Program-made: the position numbers and the translations under genes
The notes under the pieces: generated by a model
What the model saw: only the letters and a program-made list of their open reading frames with translations
Database searches by the model: none
Told to the model about the DNA's origin: nothing
In this document: in pieces, positions 1-7,860 of the stretch
How positions within the stretch are numbered: the stretch's first letter is position 1
Layout: every line of letters starts with the position of its first letter
Assembly: GCA_049662565.1 (NCBI GenBank)
Contig: JBATBW010000070.1
Span: forward strand, 1-15,225
DNA length: 15,225 nucleotides
Direction of reading: 5' to 3'
Origin: JBATBW01 sp049662565
GTDB taxonomy: Bacteria; Bacillota_I; Bacilli_A; Erysipelotrichales; Erysipelotrichaceae

Positions 1-732
1 GAAATTATCTGCTTGTTTCTTATATTCCGCGATTTCCGCTTCACTAGGACTAAGAACTACTTCACCCTTAATCGCATCTAGAACAATGATATCATCAGCT
101 TTAACTGCTTCTAAGATACCGCTAACACCAACAACTGCCGGAATTTCCAATGAACGAGCCATAATCGCCGAATGTGAAGTTCTACCACCAATTTCAGTCG
201 CAAAGCCCTTCGCAAATTTTTTATTCAATTGAGCTGTATCACTAGGCGTTAAATCATGTGCCACAACAATAACTTCCTCATCAATTAAAGATAAATCCGG
301 TAATTTAAGTCCTAATAAGTGAGCTTTGATACGATAAGTAACATCTTTAATATCCGCAGCTCTTTCACGCATATATGCATCTTCCATAGATTCAAAAATC
401 GAAATAAACATATTCGCAACTTGTTCTAAAGCATAAGAAGCATTAACTTTATCATTTTTAATCATGTCAGTAACTTGACTCATTAATTCAGGGTCTTCTG
501 CCACCATTAAATGAGCATCAAAAATCGCTAATTCTTCAGCTGATAAACGACCAGTAGCTTTTTCTTTAATAATATTAATATCATTACAAGAATACTCAAT
601 AGCCTTTTGTAATTTCGCAATTTCAACATCAACATCACTAATATCTTCTTTTACAATATTCATTACTGGATGTTCAAGTTTAAATACTTTAGAAATAACT
701 ATACCACTACTAGCAGCAATACCTTTTAACAT
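1..732 (-). CDS. ptsI: Phosphoenolpyruvate-protein phosphotransferase (PTS enzyme I), 3' part cut by window edge
   Basis: Cytoplasmic enzyme I takes phosphate from phosphoenolpyruvate and passes it to HPr, the first step of PTS sugar uptake. The frame starts with ATG at 730-732 after a strong AGGAGG (about 741-747) and stays open to base 1, giving the first 244 of an expected ~570 residues. The N-terminal HPr-binding helical region is followed by the phosphohistidine domain; the active-site motif GGRTSHSAIMAR places the catalytic His at residue 187, matching His189 of the E. coli enzyme. The PEP-binding barrel lies outside the window. The ribosome site touches the stop codon of the ACP-like gene upstream (14-base gap), so the two are probably co-transcribed. 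No ptsH lies directly upstream, unlike the usual ptsHI order. Family assignment is secure. Confidence 0.96.
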   Translation of the reverse strand, partial: MLKGIAASSGIVISKVFKLEHPVMNIVKEDISDVDVEIAKLQKAIEYSCNDINIIKEKATGRLSAEELAIFDAHLMVAEDPELMSQVTDMIKNDKVNASYALEQVANMFISIFESMEDAYMRERAADIKDVTYRIKAHLLGLKLPDLSLIDEEVIVVAHDLTPSDTAQLNKKFAKGFATEIGGRTSHSAIMARSLEIPAVVGVSGILEAVKADDIIVLDAIKGEVVLSPSEAEIAEYKKQADNF

Positions 733-746
733 ATAAAAAACCTCCT

Positions 747-950
747 CTATAATTTCTTATTAATGCATGAAACTAAATCATCTAAATTATTAATATTAAG
801 CAAATCATCCACATCAAATAAAATGTTATAGTCCTTTTCCAAAAGCATCATCAATTCAACCAAATCAAAATGATCGCTATTAGCGAAATCGATACCACTA
901 TGGGGAAATAAACTATTTATAGATTCGATTATAATTTCTCTAGTTACCAT
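747..950 (-). CDS. Acyl-carrier-protein-like small protein lacking the phosphopantetheine serine
   Basis: This is a 67-residue acidic protein with the helical pattern of acyl carrier proteins. The stretch around residues 25-41 (SDHFDLVELMMLLEKDY) lines up with the ACP helix-II signature, normally ADSLDxVEL followed by an acidic helix, and the C-terminal part (LNINNLDDLVSCI) matches ACP helix IV. The serine that carries 4'-phosphopantetheine in ACPs is replaced by His27 (codon CAT), so it should not be a normal acyl carrier. It is slightly shorter than standard ACPs (~75-80 residues). The start ATG follows GGAGT with a good spacing. It sits 26 bases after the MG284-like gene and 14 bases before ptsI, which suggests one transcript. 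The ACP fold is inferred from pattern; the actual role is unknown. Confidence 0.75.
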   Translation of the reverse strand: MVTREIIIESINSLFPHSGIDFANSDHFDLVELMMLLEKDYNILFDVDDLLNINNLDDLVSCINKKL

Positions 951-976
951 ACATTACTCCTACAACTATATTAACA

Positions 977-1264
977 TTATTTACTATTTAGTACAATGTT
1001 AAAGTCGTTAATGGTTCGTTTTTTTAATCGATAAAAAGTACTAGGCGAATATAAACCAATCCACCATTTTGGTGTATTTAGAACAAACTCATATAATAAT
1101 AGTTCCTTCTCCTGTTCATCCAAATATTCGTCGACCATCAAAAAAATACTACTCAAATTCTCAAAAGCCTCCATTTTAATTTTTGAATTCAGTTCACCCC
1201 TAACAAACTGCTCTTTTTGTCTAGCATACAACTTACACATATAACTTATTGATTGACAATCCAT
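977..1264 (-). CDS. Small putative DNA-binding/regulatory protein, MG284/MPN403-like
   Basis: This 95-residue protein has no signal peptide or membrane segment. The N-terminal two thirds looks helical and charged (DEYLDEQEKELLLYEF around residues 45-60). The end, residues 72-88 (YSPSTFYRLKKRTINDF), resembles the helix-turn-helix tail of ArpU-type phage regulators and sigma-like region 4 segments, preceded by a KWWIG aromatic cluster. From memory it resembles small mollicute proteins filed as the MG284/MPN403 family, whose function is unknown; I could not check this. The start ATG follows GGGGTG at about 8 bases. It is the first gene of a likely three-gene unit with the ACP-like gene and ptsI, downstream of the oppF terminator. 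A regulatory role is inference only. Confidence 0.7.
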   Translation of the reverse strand: MDCQSISYMCKLYARQKEQFVRGELNSKIKMEAFENLSSIFLMVDEYLDEQEKELLLYEFVLNTPKWWIGLYSPSTFYRLKKRTINDFNIVLNSK

Positions 1265-1304
1265 GATAATTTCACCCCTTATTTGTCCTTATAATTATTT
1301 ATAT

Positions 1305-1314
1305 AAAAAAAAAA
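1305..1314. repeat. Homopolymer run of ten A (T on the coding strand)
   Basis: Ten consecutive A on the plus strand lie 41 bases upstream of the MG284-like start codon, between that gene and the oppF terminator. The coding strand then reads TATATAAATAATTATAAG, so the run sits where a promoter spacer could be. No convincing -35 box is visible. Confidence 0.8.
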
Positions 1315-1325
1315 GAATCGTTCCT

Positions 1326-1351
1326 AAAAAAAAGTTGTCAAAAAGACAACT
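1326..1351 (-). terminator. Rho-independent terminator of the opp operon
   Basis: On the minus strand a perfect 7-bp stem, AGTTGTC with GACAACT (1345-1351 and 1333-1339), closes a five-T loop and is followed by seven T (1326-1332). The stem begins inside the oppF stop codon, so the operon ends immediately after translation stops. Confidence 0.93.
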
Positions 1352-2282
1352 ATTTTAAAATTTTACGATATTCAACTAATTCAGCTTCATTAGCCCAAAC
1401 AAAATGCCCAGGTTTAATTTCCACGAAAGAAGGTTTATCAACACTATAATCATGTTTGCTTTCATCATAAACAATTAATTCTTTCTTTCTTTCGATTTCT
1501 GGATCTGGCATCGGAACAGCTGACAATAAACTTCTTGTATATGGATGCAAACTATTTTTAAATAACTCATTCGCATCCGCTAATTCCACAATTTTACCCA
1601 AATGAATTACCGCAATACGATCAGAAATATAACGTACAACTGATAAATCATGGGCAATGAAAATAATAGTTAAATCTCTTTCCTTTTGGAATTTCTTTAA
1701 TAAGTTCAATACTTGAGCACGAATAGAAACATCAAGCGCACTAATAGGCTCATCCGCAACAATTAAACGCGGTTCCATAACCATTGCTCTAGCAATACCA
1801 ACTCTTTGTCTTTGTCCACCAGAGAATTCATGAGGATAACGAGATTTATGTTCAGGCAACAACCCAACATCAGCTAAAGCTTGATCAACTTTCTCTTGTC
1901 TTTCTTCTTCGTTTTTAAATAACTTAAAGTTATATAAACCTTCTGAAATAATATAATCAATAGTAGCTCTTTCATTCAAAGATGCAGCTGGGTCTTGGAA
2001 AATCATTTGGATATTTCTCACAACCGACATATCATCTTCTTTACTCAATTTGCCGCTAATCTTTTTATTATCAAAATAAATTTCACCCTTACTACAAGGA
2101 TTAATTCTAACAATTGCTCGACCAATAGTTGTTTTTCCACTACCAGATTCACCAACAATTGAAAACACTTCCCCTTCATAAACATCGAAAGATACATTAT
2201 TTACCGCTTTAAATGTTTTTTTACCAGTACCGAAGTTAACATCTAAATTTTTGACACTTAATAAGACTTTTTTATCATCCAT
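1350..2282 (-). CDS. oppF: Oligopeptide ABC transporter ATP-binding subunit OppF/AmiF
   Basis: One of the two nucleotide-binding subunits that power oligopeptide import at the inner face of the membrane. The 310 residues hold Walker A GESGSGKTT at 44-52, a Q-loop MIFQDP, the signature FSGGQRQR, Walker B ending in ADEP and the switch histidine in FIAHD. The C-terminal oligopeptide-transporter extension contains HPYTRSLLSAVPMPDP and ends with a segment typical of streptococcal AmiF (IKPGHFVWANEAELVEY). The length is normal for AmiF. The start codon overlaps the oppD stop by one base (TAATG), implying translational coupling. It is the last gene of the operon and its stop codon forms part of the terminator stem. 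Identity is secure; the precise peptide range is not visible from sequence. Confidence 0.96.
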   Translation of the reverse strand: MDDKKVLLSVKNLDVNFGTGKKTFKAVNNVSFDVYEGEVFSIVGESGSGKTTIGRAIVRINPCSKGEIYFDNKKISGKLSKEDDMSVVRNIQMIFQDPAASLNERATIDYIISEGLYNFKLFKNEEERQEKVDQALADVGLLPEHKSRYPHEFSGGQRQRVGIARAMVMEPRLIVADEPISALDVSIRAQVLNLLKKFQKERDLTIIFIAHDLSVVRYISDRIAVIHLGKIVELADANELFKNSLHPYTRSLLSAVPMPDPEIERKKELIVYDESKHDYSVDKPSFVEIKPGHFVWANEAELVEYRKILK

Positions 2283-3337
2283 TATTCATTACCTCCGTTC
2301 ACAACACTCAAAATTTTCTCATGTAAATTTTGAATTTCTTTTGGTTTATCAAGTTTTGGTGCACGAGGATCTAGCAACCAAGTTTTCGCATAGTGCGTAT
2401 CACTAACCTTAAACATTGGAGGTTCTTCCTCAAAATCAATTTTCATTGCATATTTGTTTCTTAATGCAAACGCATCACCAACAACTTCTTCAAATAATGA
2501 AGGAGGTGTACCAGCAATTGCATAAAGATCTTCACCTTTAACCCCAAATTGAGGTAATGACGATAGTAATGCCCAAGTATATGGATGTTTTGGATCATAG
2601 TAAATATCTTCCGCTGTGCCTAATTCCACAATTTGACCGGCATACATAACCGCAACACGATCGGCAACATTAGCAACAACACCCAAGTCATGAGTAATAA
2701 AAATTGTCGTAAAACCATATTCTTTTTGTAAATCTTTAATCAATTTCAAAATTTGTGCCTGAATAGTTACATCTAGAGCCGTAGTTGGTTCATCACAAAT
2801 TAAAACATTTGGACGACATGCTAAGGCAATAGCAATAACAATTCTTTGACGCATCCCGCCAGAATATTGGAAAGGATACTCATCAAAACGCTTTTCCGGG
2901 CTAGGAATACCAACACGATCCATCAAATCAATCGCAATTTGTTTAGCTTCCACTTTATTTTTGCCCTGATGTTTAATAATTACTTCACTAATTTGATAAC
3001 CAATAGTTCTAACTGGATTTAAAGAAGTCATTGGATCTTGGAAAATAGTAGCTATTTTCTTACCACGAATTTCTTCCCATTGTTTATCGTTTTTATATTC
3101 TGTCAATTCAATACCGTCATATACAATACTTCCACTAGATACTTCACCATTTTCTTCTAACATACCCGTAAAAGTCTTAGTAAATACTGATTTACCACTA
3201 CCTGATTCACCAACAATAGCAATCGTTTCATGTTCATAAATATCTAAAGAAACCTTACGAATAGCCGTCAAAATACGGCTACGTACTTGGAACTTAACTT
3301 CGACATCTTTGGCCGATAAAATTATTTTTCTTTCCAT
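2282..3337 (-). CDS. oppD: Oligopeptide ABC transporter ATP-binding subunit OppD/AmiE
   Basis: Second ATPase of the peptide importer, expected to pair with OppF beneath OppB/OppC. Of 351 residues, Walker A GESGSGKS lies at 43-50, followed by the Q-loop IFQDP, signature YSGGMRQR, Walker B CDEP and FITHD. The C-terminal extension begins at HPYTWALLSSLP. In proteobacterial OppD/DppD this tail carries a cysteine motif of the type GCxFxPRCP that can bind an iron-sulfur cluster; here the matching stretch reads GDAFALRNKYAM with no cysteine, as in streptococcal AmiE. AGGAGG precedes the ATG and overlaps the end of oppC, so the genes are coupled. Identity is secure, and the AmiE-like tail fits the AmiC-like permease in the same operon. 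Confidence 0.96.
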   Translation of the reverse strand: MERKIILSAKDVEVKFQVRSRILTAIRKVSLDIYEHETIAIVGESGSGKSVFTKTFTGMLEENGEVSSGSIVYDGIELTEYKNDKQWEEIRGKKIATIFQDPMTSLNPVRTIGYQISEVIIKHQGKNKVEAKQIAIDLMDRVGIPSPEKRFDEYPFQYSGGMRQRIVIAIALACRPNVLICDEPTTALDVTIQAQILKLIKDLQKEYGFTTIFITHDLGVVANVADRVAVMYAGQIVELGTAEDIYYDPKHPYTWALLSSLPQFGVKGEDLYAIAGTPPSLFEEVVGDAFALRNKYAMKIDFEEEPPMFKVSDTHYAKTWLLDPRAPKLDKPKEIQNLHEKILSVVNGGNE

Positions 3338-3349
3338 TTTACCAACCTC

Positions 3350-4270
3350 CTAAAGCATATGCGTACGAGGATCACTCGCATCGGCTAGTTTTTGTCCAAC
3401 AACATATAATGATACAGAAATTAAAGCACTAATAAACACCGGTATCCAAAACAAATATGGTGCAGGCATCATATAAGCCGAATACTTTTGTATCATCCCA
3501 CCAAGAGAAGGATCTGTCGCCCCTAATCCAATACCAATAAATGATAAGAACACTTCGTACGAAATGAAGTTAGGAATATCTCTTGATACTTGTGTTACAA
3601 TAACTGAAATTAAATAAGGCAATACATTATGTTTTAAAATACGACTTAAAGGCGTACCCAAACATCTACTAGCTAAATTATATTCACGGTCACGAATAAT
3701 CATAACTTGAACCCGCATAAAATATGCCGTATTCAACCAACTTGTAACCGATAAAGCAAAAATCAACTGCCAAATACCTTGACCTAAAGCATACATTAAA
3801 ACCATAACAATCAAAGTAAATGGTACATTCGCCACAACATTATAAATTTGGATCATCATTTTATCTAAATTCTTAGAATAACCCCAAATCATCCCAACAA
3901 TTACACCTAAAACAGCAGTAATAAGTGTTGCAGTAATAGAAATGAACAAGCTTGTTCTAGTACCTGCCCAAACGGCATCAAATAATGAGTTACCAATATC
4001 ATCAGTACCAAATAAGAATTGCAGACTAGGACGCAAGAAACGACGTGACTGATCATTAATAAAAGGCATTTTCGATGGATCATAATCCGAAAACAACGGT
4101 TGAATAAAAGCAATCAAACAAACAGCTGCCGCAATAACTAACATAGCAATCGCAACTTTAGAACCAAAGAATTGTTTAAAAACTGATTTCCAATAAGAAT
4201 ATTGCGGAGATGCAATATGTTCAGATGCACTTTCTTCAAGCTGAACAAAAGTAAATTTATTGTCTGCCAT
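3350..4270 (-). CDS. oppC: Oligopeptide ABC transporter permease OppC/AmiD
   Basis: Integral membrane permease that forms the peptide channel with OppB. The 306-residue protein has a ~35-residue cytoplasmic N-terminus, a first membrane helix at about 38-59, an extracytoplasmic stretch with the OppC-type FGTDDIGNSLFDAVWAGTRTS, and five further helices, the last at about 272-295. The cytoplasmic loop carrying SRCLGTPLSRILKHNVLP is the EAA-type coupling loop that contacts the ATPases. Length and topology match AmiD (~308 residues). The start lies one base after the oppB stop, and its ribosome site (GGAGAG) is inside the oppB end. Family assignment is secure. Confidence 0.95.
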   Translation of the reverse strand: MADNKFTFVQLEESASEHIASPQYSYWKSVFKQFFGSKVAIAMLVIAAAVCLIAFIQPLFSDYDPSKMPFINDQSRRFLRPSLQFLFGTDDIGNSLFDAVWAGTRTSLFISITATLITAVLGVIVGMIWGYSKNLDKMMIQIYNVVANVPFTLIVMVLMYALGQGIWQLIFALSVTSWLNTAYFMRVQVMIIRDREYNLASRCLGTPLSRILKHNVLPYLISVIVTQVSRDIPNFISYEVFLSFIGIGLGATDPSLGGMIQKYSAYMMPAPYLFWIPVFISALISVSLYVVGQKLADASDPRTHML

Positions 4271-4271
4271 A

Positions 4272-5747
4272 TTATCTTGTCTCTCCTTTACTTGTTAATT
4301 GGATACGCGGATCAACCATCGTCATCAAAATATCACCCAATAATAATGAGAAAATTGATAAAGCGGTAAATATAAATGTTAAAGTAATAACCATATTATT
4401 ATTTAAAGCTTTAATTGAATCCGGTAACATTTTACCCATACCTGGAATCGCAAAAACACTTTCAGTCATAACCGCACCACTAATACATAATACAACTGAT
4501 GCAGGAATTCCATTAACAATTGGAATAATGGCATTTTTTAAAATATGCTTGTTAAAGATGTCTTTATTACTTAACCCTTTAGCCTTTGCAAATTTCACAT
4601 AATCCGCATTACTTTGGTCAACCATATAACGTCTAACCCAAGTCATAATAGCACTAGTACTTAATAAAGCCAAAATAATCATTGGTAAAATATAACTTCT
4701 ACCATCTTTAAAACCAAATTGAGGGAACTTATCTGGTAAACCAAATACCATTCCAATCAACTTCATAATAAAGATAAATGCTAATGAAGGAACAGCAATC
4801 AAGAAATTAATGTATACTACACCAACTTTATCTTGCCATTTATCCTTTTTACGCGCCATTAAAATACCCGCAGGTAAAGCAATAGCATAGGCAAGGATCA
4901 ATGCAACTATACCAAACAAATACGATGTACCTATCATAGAAGGTGAATCATAATTTAAACCACAATTAGCATAATTAGTAGTAAATTTACCAGTATCTAA
5001 ATGATCTAATGTACTACTTTGTTTATAACGACATGTGTATTGATTAATAGCACTCTTAGAAGTAGATCCTGTTGGGAATGTTTGTTTTTCTAACTTAGCC
5101 TTCCCTTGACCAGTACTAATTACTTCTAATGTATCAACACCCTGATTAGTCGGATAAGATTTACCAAAATTTAATCTTAACATGTTTTGATGAATAAATG
5201 GGAACGAACCATCTACATACAATTGATATTGATATTCACACCCCGAACACTTCAAAGCCGGAATGCCATTAGCACCACTTTCAACATAATATTTGCGTTC
5301 TAAATTAGGATTACTTTCATCAACTACAACATTTGGTGTATCGATTTTCAAAAAGTCTCGATAAAAACGACCAACGATTTCAAATGAATTGTAGTCTCGG
5401 TAAATAATAGGTGTATTGTCACTTAAATTAATAACAACATACCCTTGTTCTTCAAATTTAGTTAATGCTTGTTTTTGTTCTTTAGAACCAGTAATCATAC
5501 ATGCTTGTTTGTTATCAGACTCCGCACAAAAATCTTTCGCTTGTTTAAAATCTAAATAACCTAACTCCTGCCATTTGTTGTATTTATAAACAACAGCATC
5601 ATCACCTTTTACTTTTTGTAATACCGGATCATTTTCGAATATTTTTGATCTTGGTATCATGTTATATAAAATGACTAAAGCAATTGACACAACGACAAGG
5701 ATAGCAATGATAGAGCGCACTACTCTACCCAATATATAGTTTCTCAT
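4272..5747 (-). CDS. oppB: Oligopeptide ABC transporter permease OppB/AmiC with large extracytoplasmic domain
   Basis: Partner permease of OppC. At 491 residues it is far longer than the classical ~306-residue OppB but matches the streptococcal AmiC type (~498). Membrane helix 1 spans about 10-30; a ~240-residue extracytoplasmic domain (31-270) follows; then come five helices at about 272-296, 310-335, 352-370, 408-425 and 450-475. The EAA coupling loop is FAKAKGLSNKDIFNKH (386-401). The external domain ends in the AmiC-like SFPFIHQNMLRLNFGKSYPT region. It carries six cysteines (74, 83, 167, 170, 239, 262), including CSGC and a CX8C pair, which could form disulfides. GGAGG precedes the ATG. 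A strong hairpin separates it from oppA. Assignment is secure; the disulfides are inference. Confidence 0.94.
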   Translation of the reverse strand: MRNYILGRVVRSIIAILVVVSIALVILYNMIPRSKIFENDPVLQKVKGDDAVVYKYNKWQELGYLDFKQAKDFCAESDNKQACMITGSKEQKQALTKFEEQGYVVINLSDNTPIIYRDYNSFEIVGRFYRDFLKIDTPNVVVDESNPNLERKYYVESGANGIPALKCSGCEYQYQLYVDGSFPFIHQNMLRLNFGKSYPTNQGVDTLEVISTGQGKAKLEKQTFPTGSTSKSAINQYTCRYKQSSTLDHLDTGKFTTNYANCGLNYDSPSMIGTSYLFGIVALILAYAIALPAGILMARKKDKWQDKVGVVYINFLIAVPSLAFIFIMKLIGMVFGLPDKFPQFGFKDGRSYILPMIILALLSTSAIMTWVRRYMVDQSNADYVKFAKAKGLSNKDIFNKHILKNAIIPIVNGIPASVVLCISGAVMTESVFAIPGMGKMLPDSIKALNNNMVITLTFIFTALSIFSLLLGDILMTMVDPRIQLTSKGETR

Positions 5748-5772
5748 TTTGCCTCCTTTAAATCTTAATGAA

Positions 5773-5804
5773 AATATAGGTCGGAGAATACTCCAACCTA
5801 TATT
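5773..5804 (-). promoter_or_regulatory. Long intercistronic hairpin between oppA and oppB
   Basis: On the coding strand a 14-bp stem with one G-T wobble (5791-5804 with 5773-5786) closes a four-base TATT loop, 35 bases after the oppA stop. Only four T follow, so it is a weak terminator at best. In transporter operons such a hairpin often protects the binding-protein mRNA or lets only part of the transcripts continue, giving more OppA than membrane subunits. That role is inferred from position. Confidence 0.85.
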
Positions 5805-5839
5805 CTATAGTAATTTTAGTAAATTTTCAATACTAAATG

Positions 5840-7756
5840 TTATGCTTTCCAAGCTTTGTAAGCTTTTTCATATTGTTCTTTAGTTACGATATCATCTTGT
5901 AATTGAAGACCTTTATATTTATATTCACTTAAACCAGTATTAGAATAGCAACGAGTGAATGGAACTACACGTTGAACTTTAATTCCACGAGCTTGTTGTT
6001 TAACTGGAACGTCAATAGCATGAGCAACTAAGTATGCATCAGCTTTAGCAAACGCAGCGTAACGAGCATCTAAATTGTCAGTAATCTTGTCAGCAGCTCT
6101 ATATAATTCTTCGAATTCATATAAACCAACTTTTTCAGCAATAGCTTTATTTTCAGCATTACCATCTAAACCTAATCCTAAAGTATCCATCAAATATCCA
6201 TTAGTTGGAGAGAAGATGTCAACAAATGTCTTAGGGTCAGTATAGTCAGGACCCCAACCTGTGAATGTATTGATATCATAGTCAGTATCTTTGTAAGAAG
6301 CAATACGGTATGCTTTAGGCATTAATGTGTCCATATCAACAGCATGTACATTGATAATGATTTGACCATCAGTATTAGCTTCGATAGATTGTTTCATAGA
6401 ATTTTCCATCTTAACTAAACGATCATTAGTTTTAATAGTCATAACATCTAAGCTAACTGGGAATTTAATTCCATCTTTTTTAGCAGCTTCGATGAATTTT
6501 AATGCAGATTCTTTATTTAACCATGGATCTTGTCCATCTAATAAATTAACTTCTTCGCCAGTCATTTCTTTATAAGCTTCAGTAACTAATTGACCGTAGT
6601 TCTTACCTTTAGAATCAACAACGATATCTTGGAAGTTATTAATATTTCTTAAAGTAGCAGTAGCAACTTCTTTTGGAGCATCAACCATTAATTGAGCAAC
6701 TCTATCAAATGCAGCTCTATAAGCTTTACGGAAGTTTTCATTTAATATTGCAGCTTCTACATTAGCTTTTTCAGCGTCATCTTTATGAGAAGTAATTTCA
6801 TAAACTGGACGGTTAAAGTTAAATAATGTATAGAAAGCAGTACTATTAGGTAAAGATTCAATTAAATTATCAGCATATTTATCTGTGTAATCTTTATAAT
6901 TTTCCCAAGCAGGTTTTAAAGAAGCAGCAGCATAAGTGCCTTGTTCAAAACCTTTAATACCTGAATATGGATCACTACCATCATCGAAAATACGAGTTAC
7001 AGTTTCCATATAAATTTTGTCTGCATCCCAGTAGTTTTCATTTTTAGTTAAAACAACTTTAGATTTAACATCATTAGTAGTTAAAATATAACCACCATTG
7101 TAAAGGATAGAATCGGCTTTAGTAGTACCGTATTCACAAGCAGCCTTGTCAGGAGCCCCTAATTTACATCCAACACCCTTAGATTCTAAGAATTGACGGT
7201 TAACTGGATATAAAATAGCATAAGTAGTTAATGAGAAGAAATAAGGAGTAGGAGCAGTTAATGTATATTCTACAGTATAATCATCAATCGCTTTAATACC
7301 AACTTCTTCGAATTTAACTTTACCTTCTGAATATTCAGTGAAGTTAACTAATAATCCATTTAATAAGTAACCAGTTTCTGAACCGAAATCAGCAGCATGT
7401 TGTAAACCAGCAACGAAATCGTCAGCTGTTACTTCACCATATTCTTCACCAGTACTAGTAACCCATTTAACACCTTTTCTTAATTTGAATGTCCATACAC
7501 TAGCATCTTCATTTTTTTCATAACTTTCAGCTAAAGCAGGAACGAATTCGCCTTTAGAATTATTTTCTAATAATCCATCTACTAAGTTAGCATTAATTTC
7601 ATGGTTAGGTTGTAAAGCTGTAATCACATAGTCTAATGTATCGATATCAGTACTATATGTTTCAGTTAAGTCTTTAGGCCCTTTATATCCAGAACCGCAA
7701 GCAGTTAAAGATAAAACCATCAATGCGCTTAGCAATAAAACACCAAGTTTTTTCAT
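5840..7756 (-). CDS. oppA: Oligopeptide-binding lipoprotein OppA/AmiA
   Basis: Extracellular, membrane-anchored receptor that captures peptides for the OppBCDF channel (SBP family 5). Of 638 residues, 1-20 form a lipoprotein signal (MKK, hydrophobic core, lipobox LTAC) with Cys20 the lipidated residue. The family pattern is clear: LDYVITALQPNHEINANLVDGL near the mature N-terminus, WTFKLRKGVKW at about 88-98, the DFVAGLQHAAD stretch, and a C-terminal VVPFTRCYSNTG followed by YKGLQLQDDIVTKEQYEKA, which resembles AmiA/AliA of streptococci. Cys197 and Cys207 form a CX9C pair. A strong promoter and GGGAGG ribosome site lie upstream. Being first in the operon and followed by a hairpin fits the excess expression usual for binding proteins. 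Identity is secure; ligand preference is unknown. Confidence 0.95.
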   Translation of the reverse strand: MKKLGVLLLSALMVLSLTACGSGYKGPKDLTETYSTDIDTLDYVITALQPNHEINANLVDGLLENNSKGEFVPALAESYEKNEDASVWTFKLRKGVKWVTSTGEEYGEVTADDFVAGLQHAADFGSETGYLLNGLLVNFTEYSEGKVKFEEVGIKAIDDYTVEYTLTAPTPYFFSLTTYAILYPVNRQFLESKGVGCKLGAPDKAACEYGTTKADSILYNGGYILTTNDVKSKVVLTKNENYWDADKIYMETVTRIFDDGSDPYSGIKGFEQGTYAAASLKPAWENYKDYTDKYADNLIESLPNSTAFYTLFNFNRPVYEITSHKDDAEKANVEAAILNENFRKAYRAAFDRVAQLMVDAPKEVATATLRNINNFQDIVVDSKGKNYGQLVTEAYKEMTGEEVNLLDGQDPWLNKESALKFIEAAKKDGIKFPVSLDVMTIKTNDRLVKMENSMKQSIEANTDGQIIINVHAVDMDTLMPKAYRIASYKDTDYDINTFTGWGPDYTDPKTFVDIFSPTNGYLMDTLGLGLDGNAENKAIAEKVGLYEFEELYRAADKITDNLDARYAAFAKADAYLVAHAIDVPVKQQARGIKVQRVVPFTRCYSNTGLSEYKYKGLQLQDDIVTKEQYEKAYKAWKA

Positions 7757-7765
7757 CTTAATTTT

Positions 7766-7816
7766 CCTCCCTTTATAAGATATTTATATATTACTACCTA
7801 AAGAAAATTATGTCAA
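7766..7816 (-). promoter_or_regulatory. oppA promoter and ribosome binding site
   Basis: On the minus strand, -35 TTGACA (7811-7816) is a perfect consensus, the spacer is 17 bases (7794-7810), and -10 TAATAT (7788-7793) has one mismatch. GGGAGG at 7766-7771 lies nine bases before the oppA ATG. This is the strongest vegetative promoter in the window. Confidence 0.9.
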
Positions 7817-7860
7817 CGATTTTTTCACTAATTTATCACAATTTTGAAAACTTTATCATT

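Noticed and set aside
2441..2500. Missing iron-sulfur cysteines in the OppD C-terminal tail as a sign of loss of function
   Set aside because: The cysteine-free wording GDAFALRNKYAM is shared with streptococcal AmiE, so it is a subfamily trait and not a defect.
3907..4113. 68-codon open frame on the minus strand overlapping oppC
   Set aside because: It lies wholly inside the well-supported oppC gene in another frame, has no recognisable motif and no ribosome site; its hydrophobicity reflects the membrane-protein codons beneath it.
4272..5747. OppB thought to carry an unusual foreign insertion because of its 491-residue length
   Set aside because: A large external domain after helix 1 is normal for AmiC-type permeases such as the streptococcal one, and OppD, OppF and OppA here are also Ami-like. 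Only the cysteines remain notable.
7818..7860. Possible CodY or full Rex operator just upstream of the oppA -35 box
   Set aside because: AAGTTTTCAAAATT matches the CodY motif only partly, and TTGTGATAAATTAGTGA is a loose direct repeat, not the inverted repeat Rex needs.
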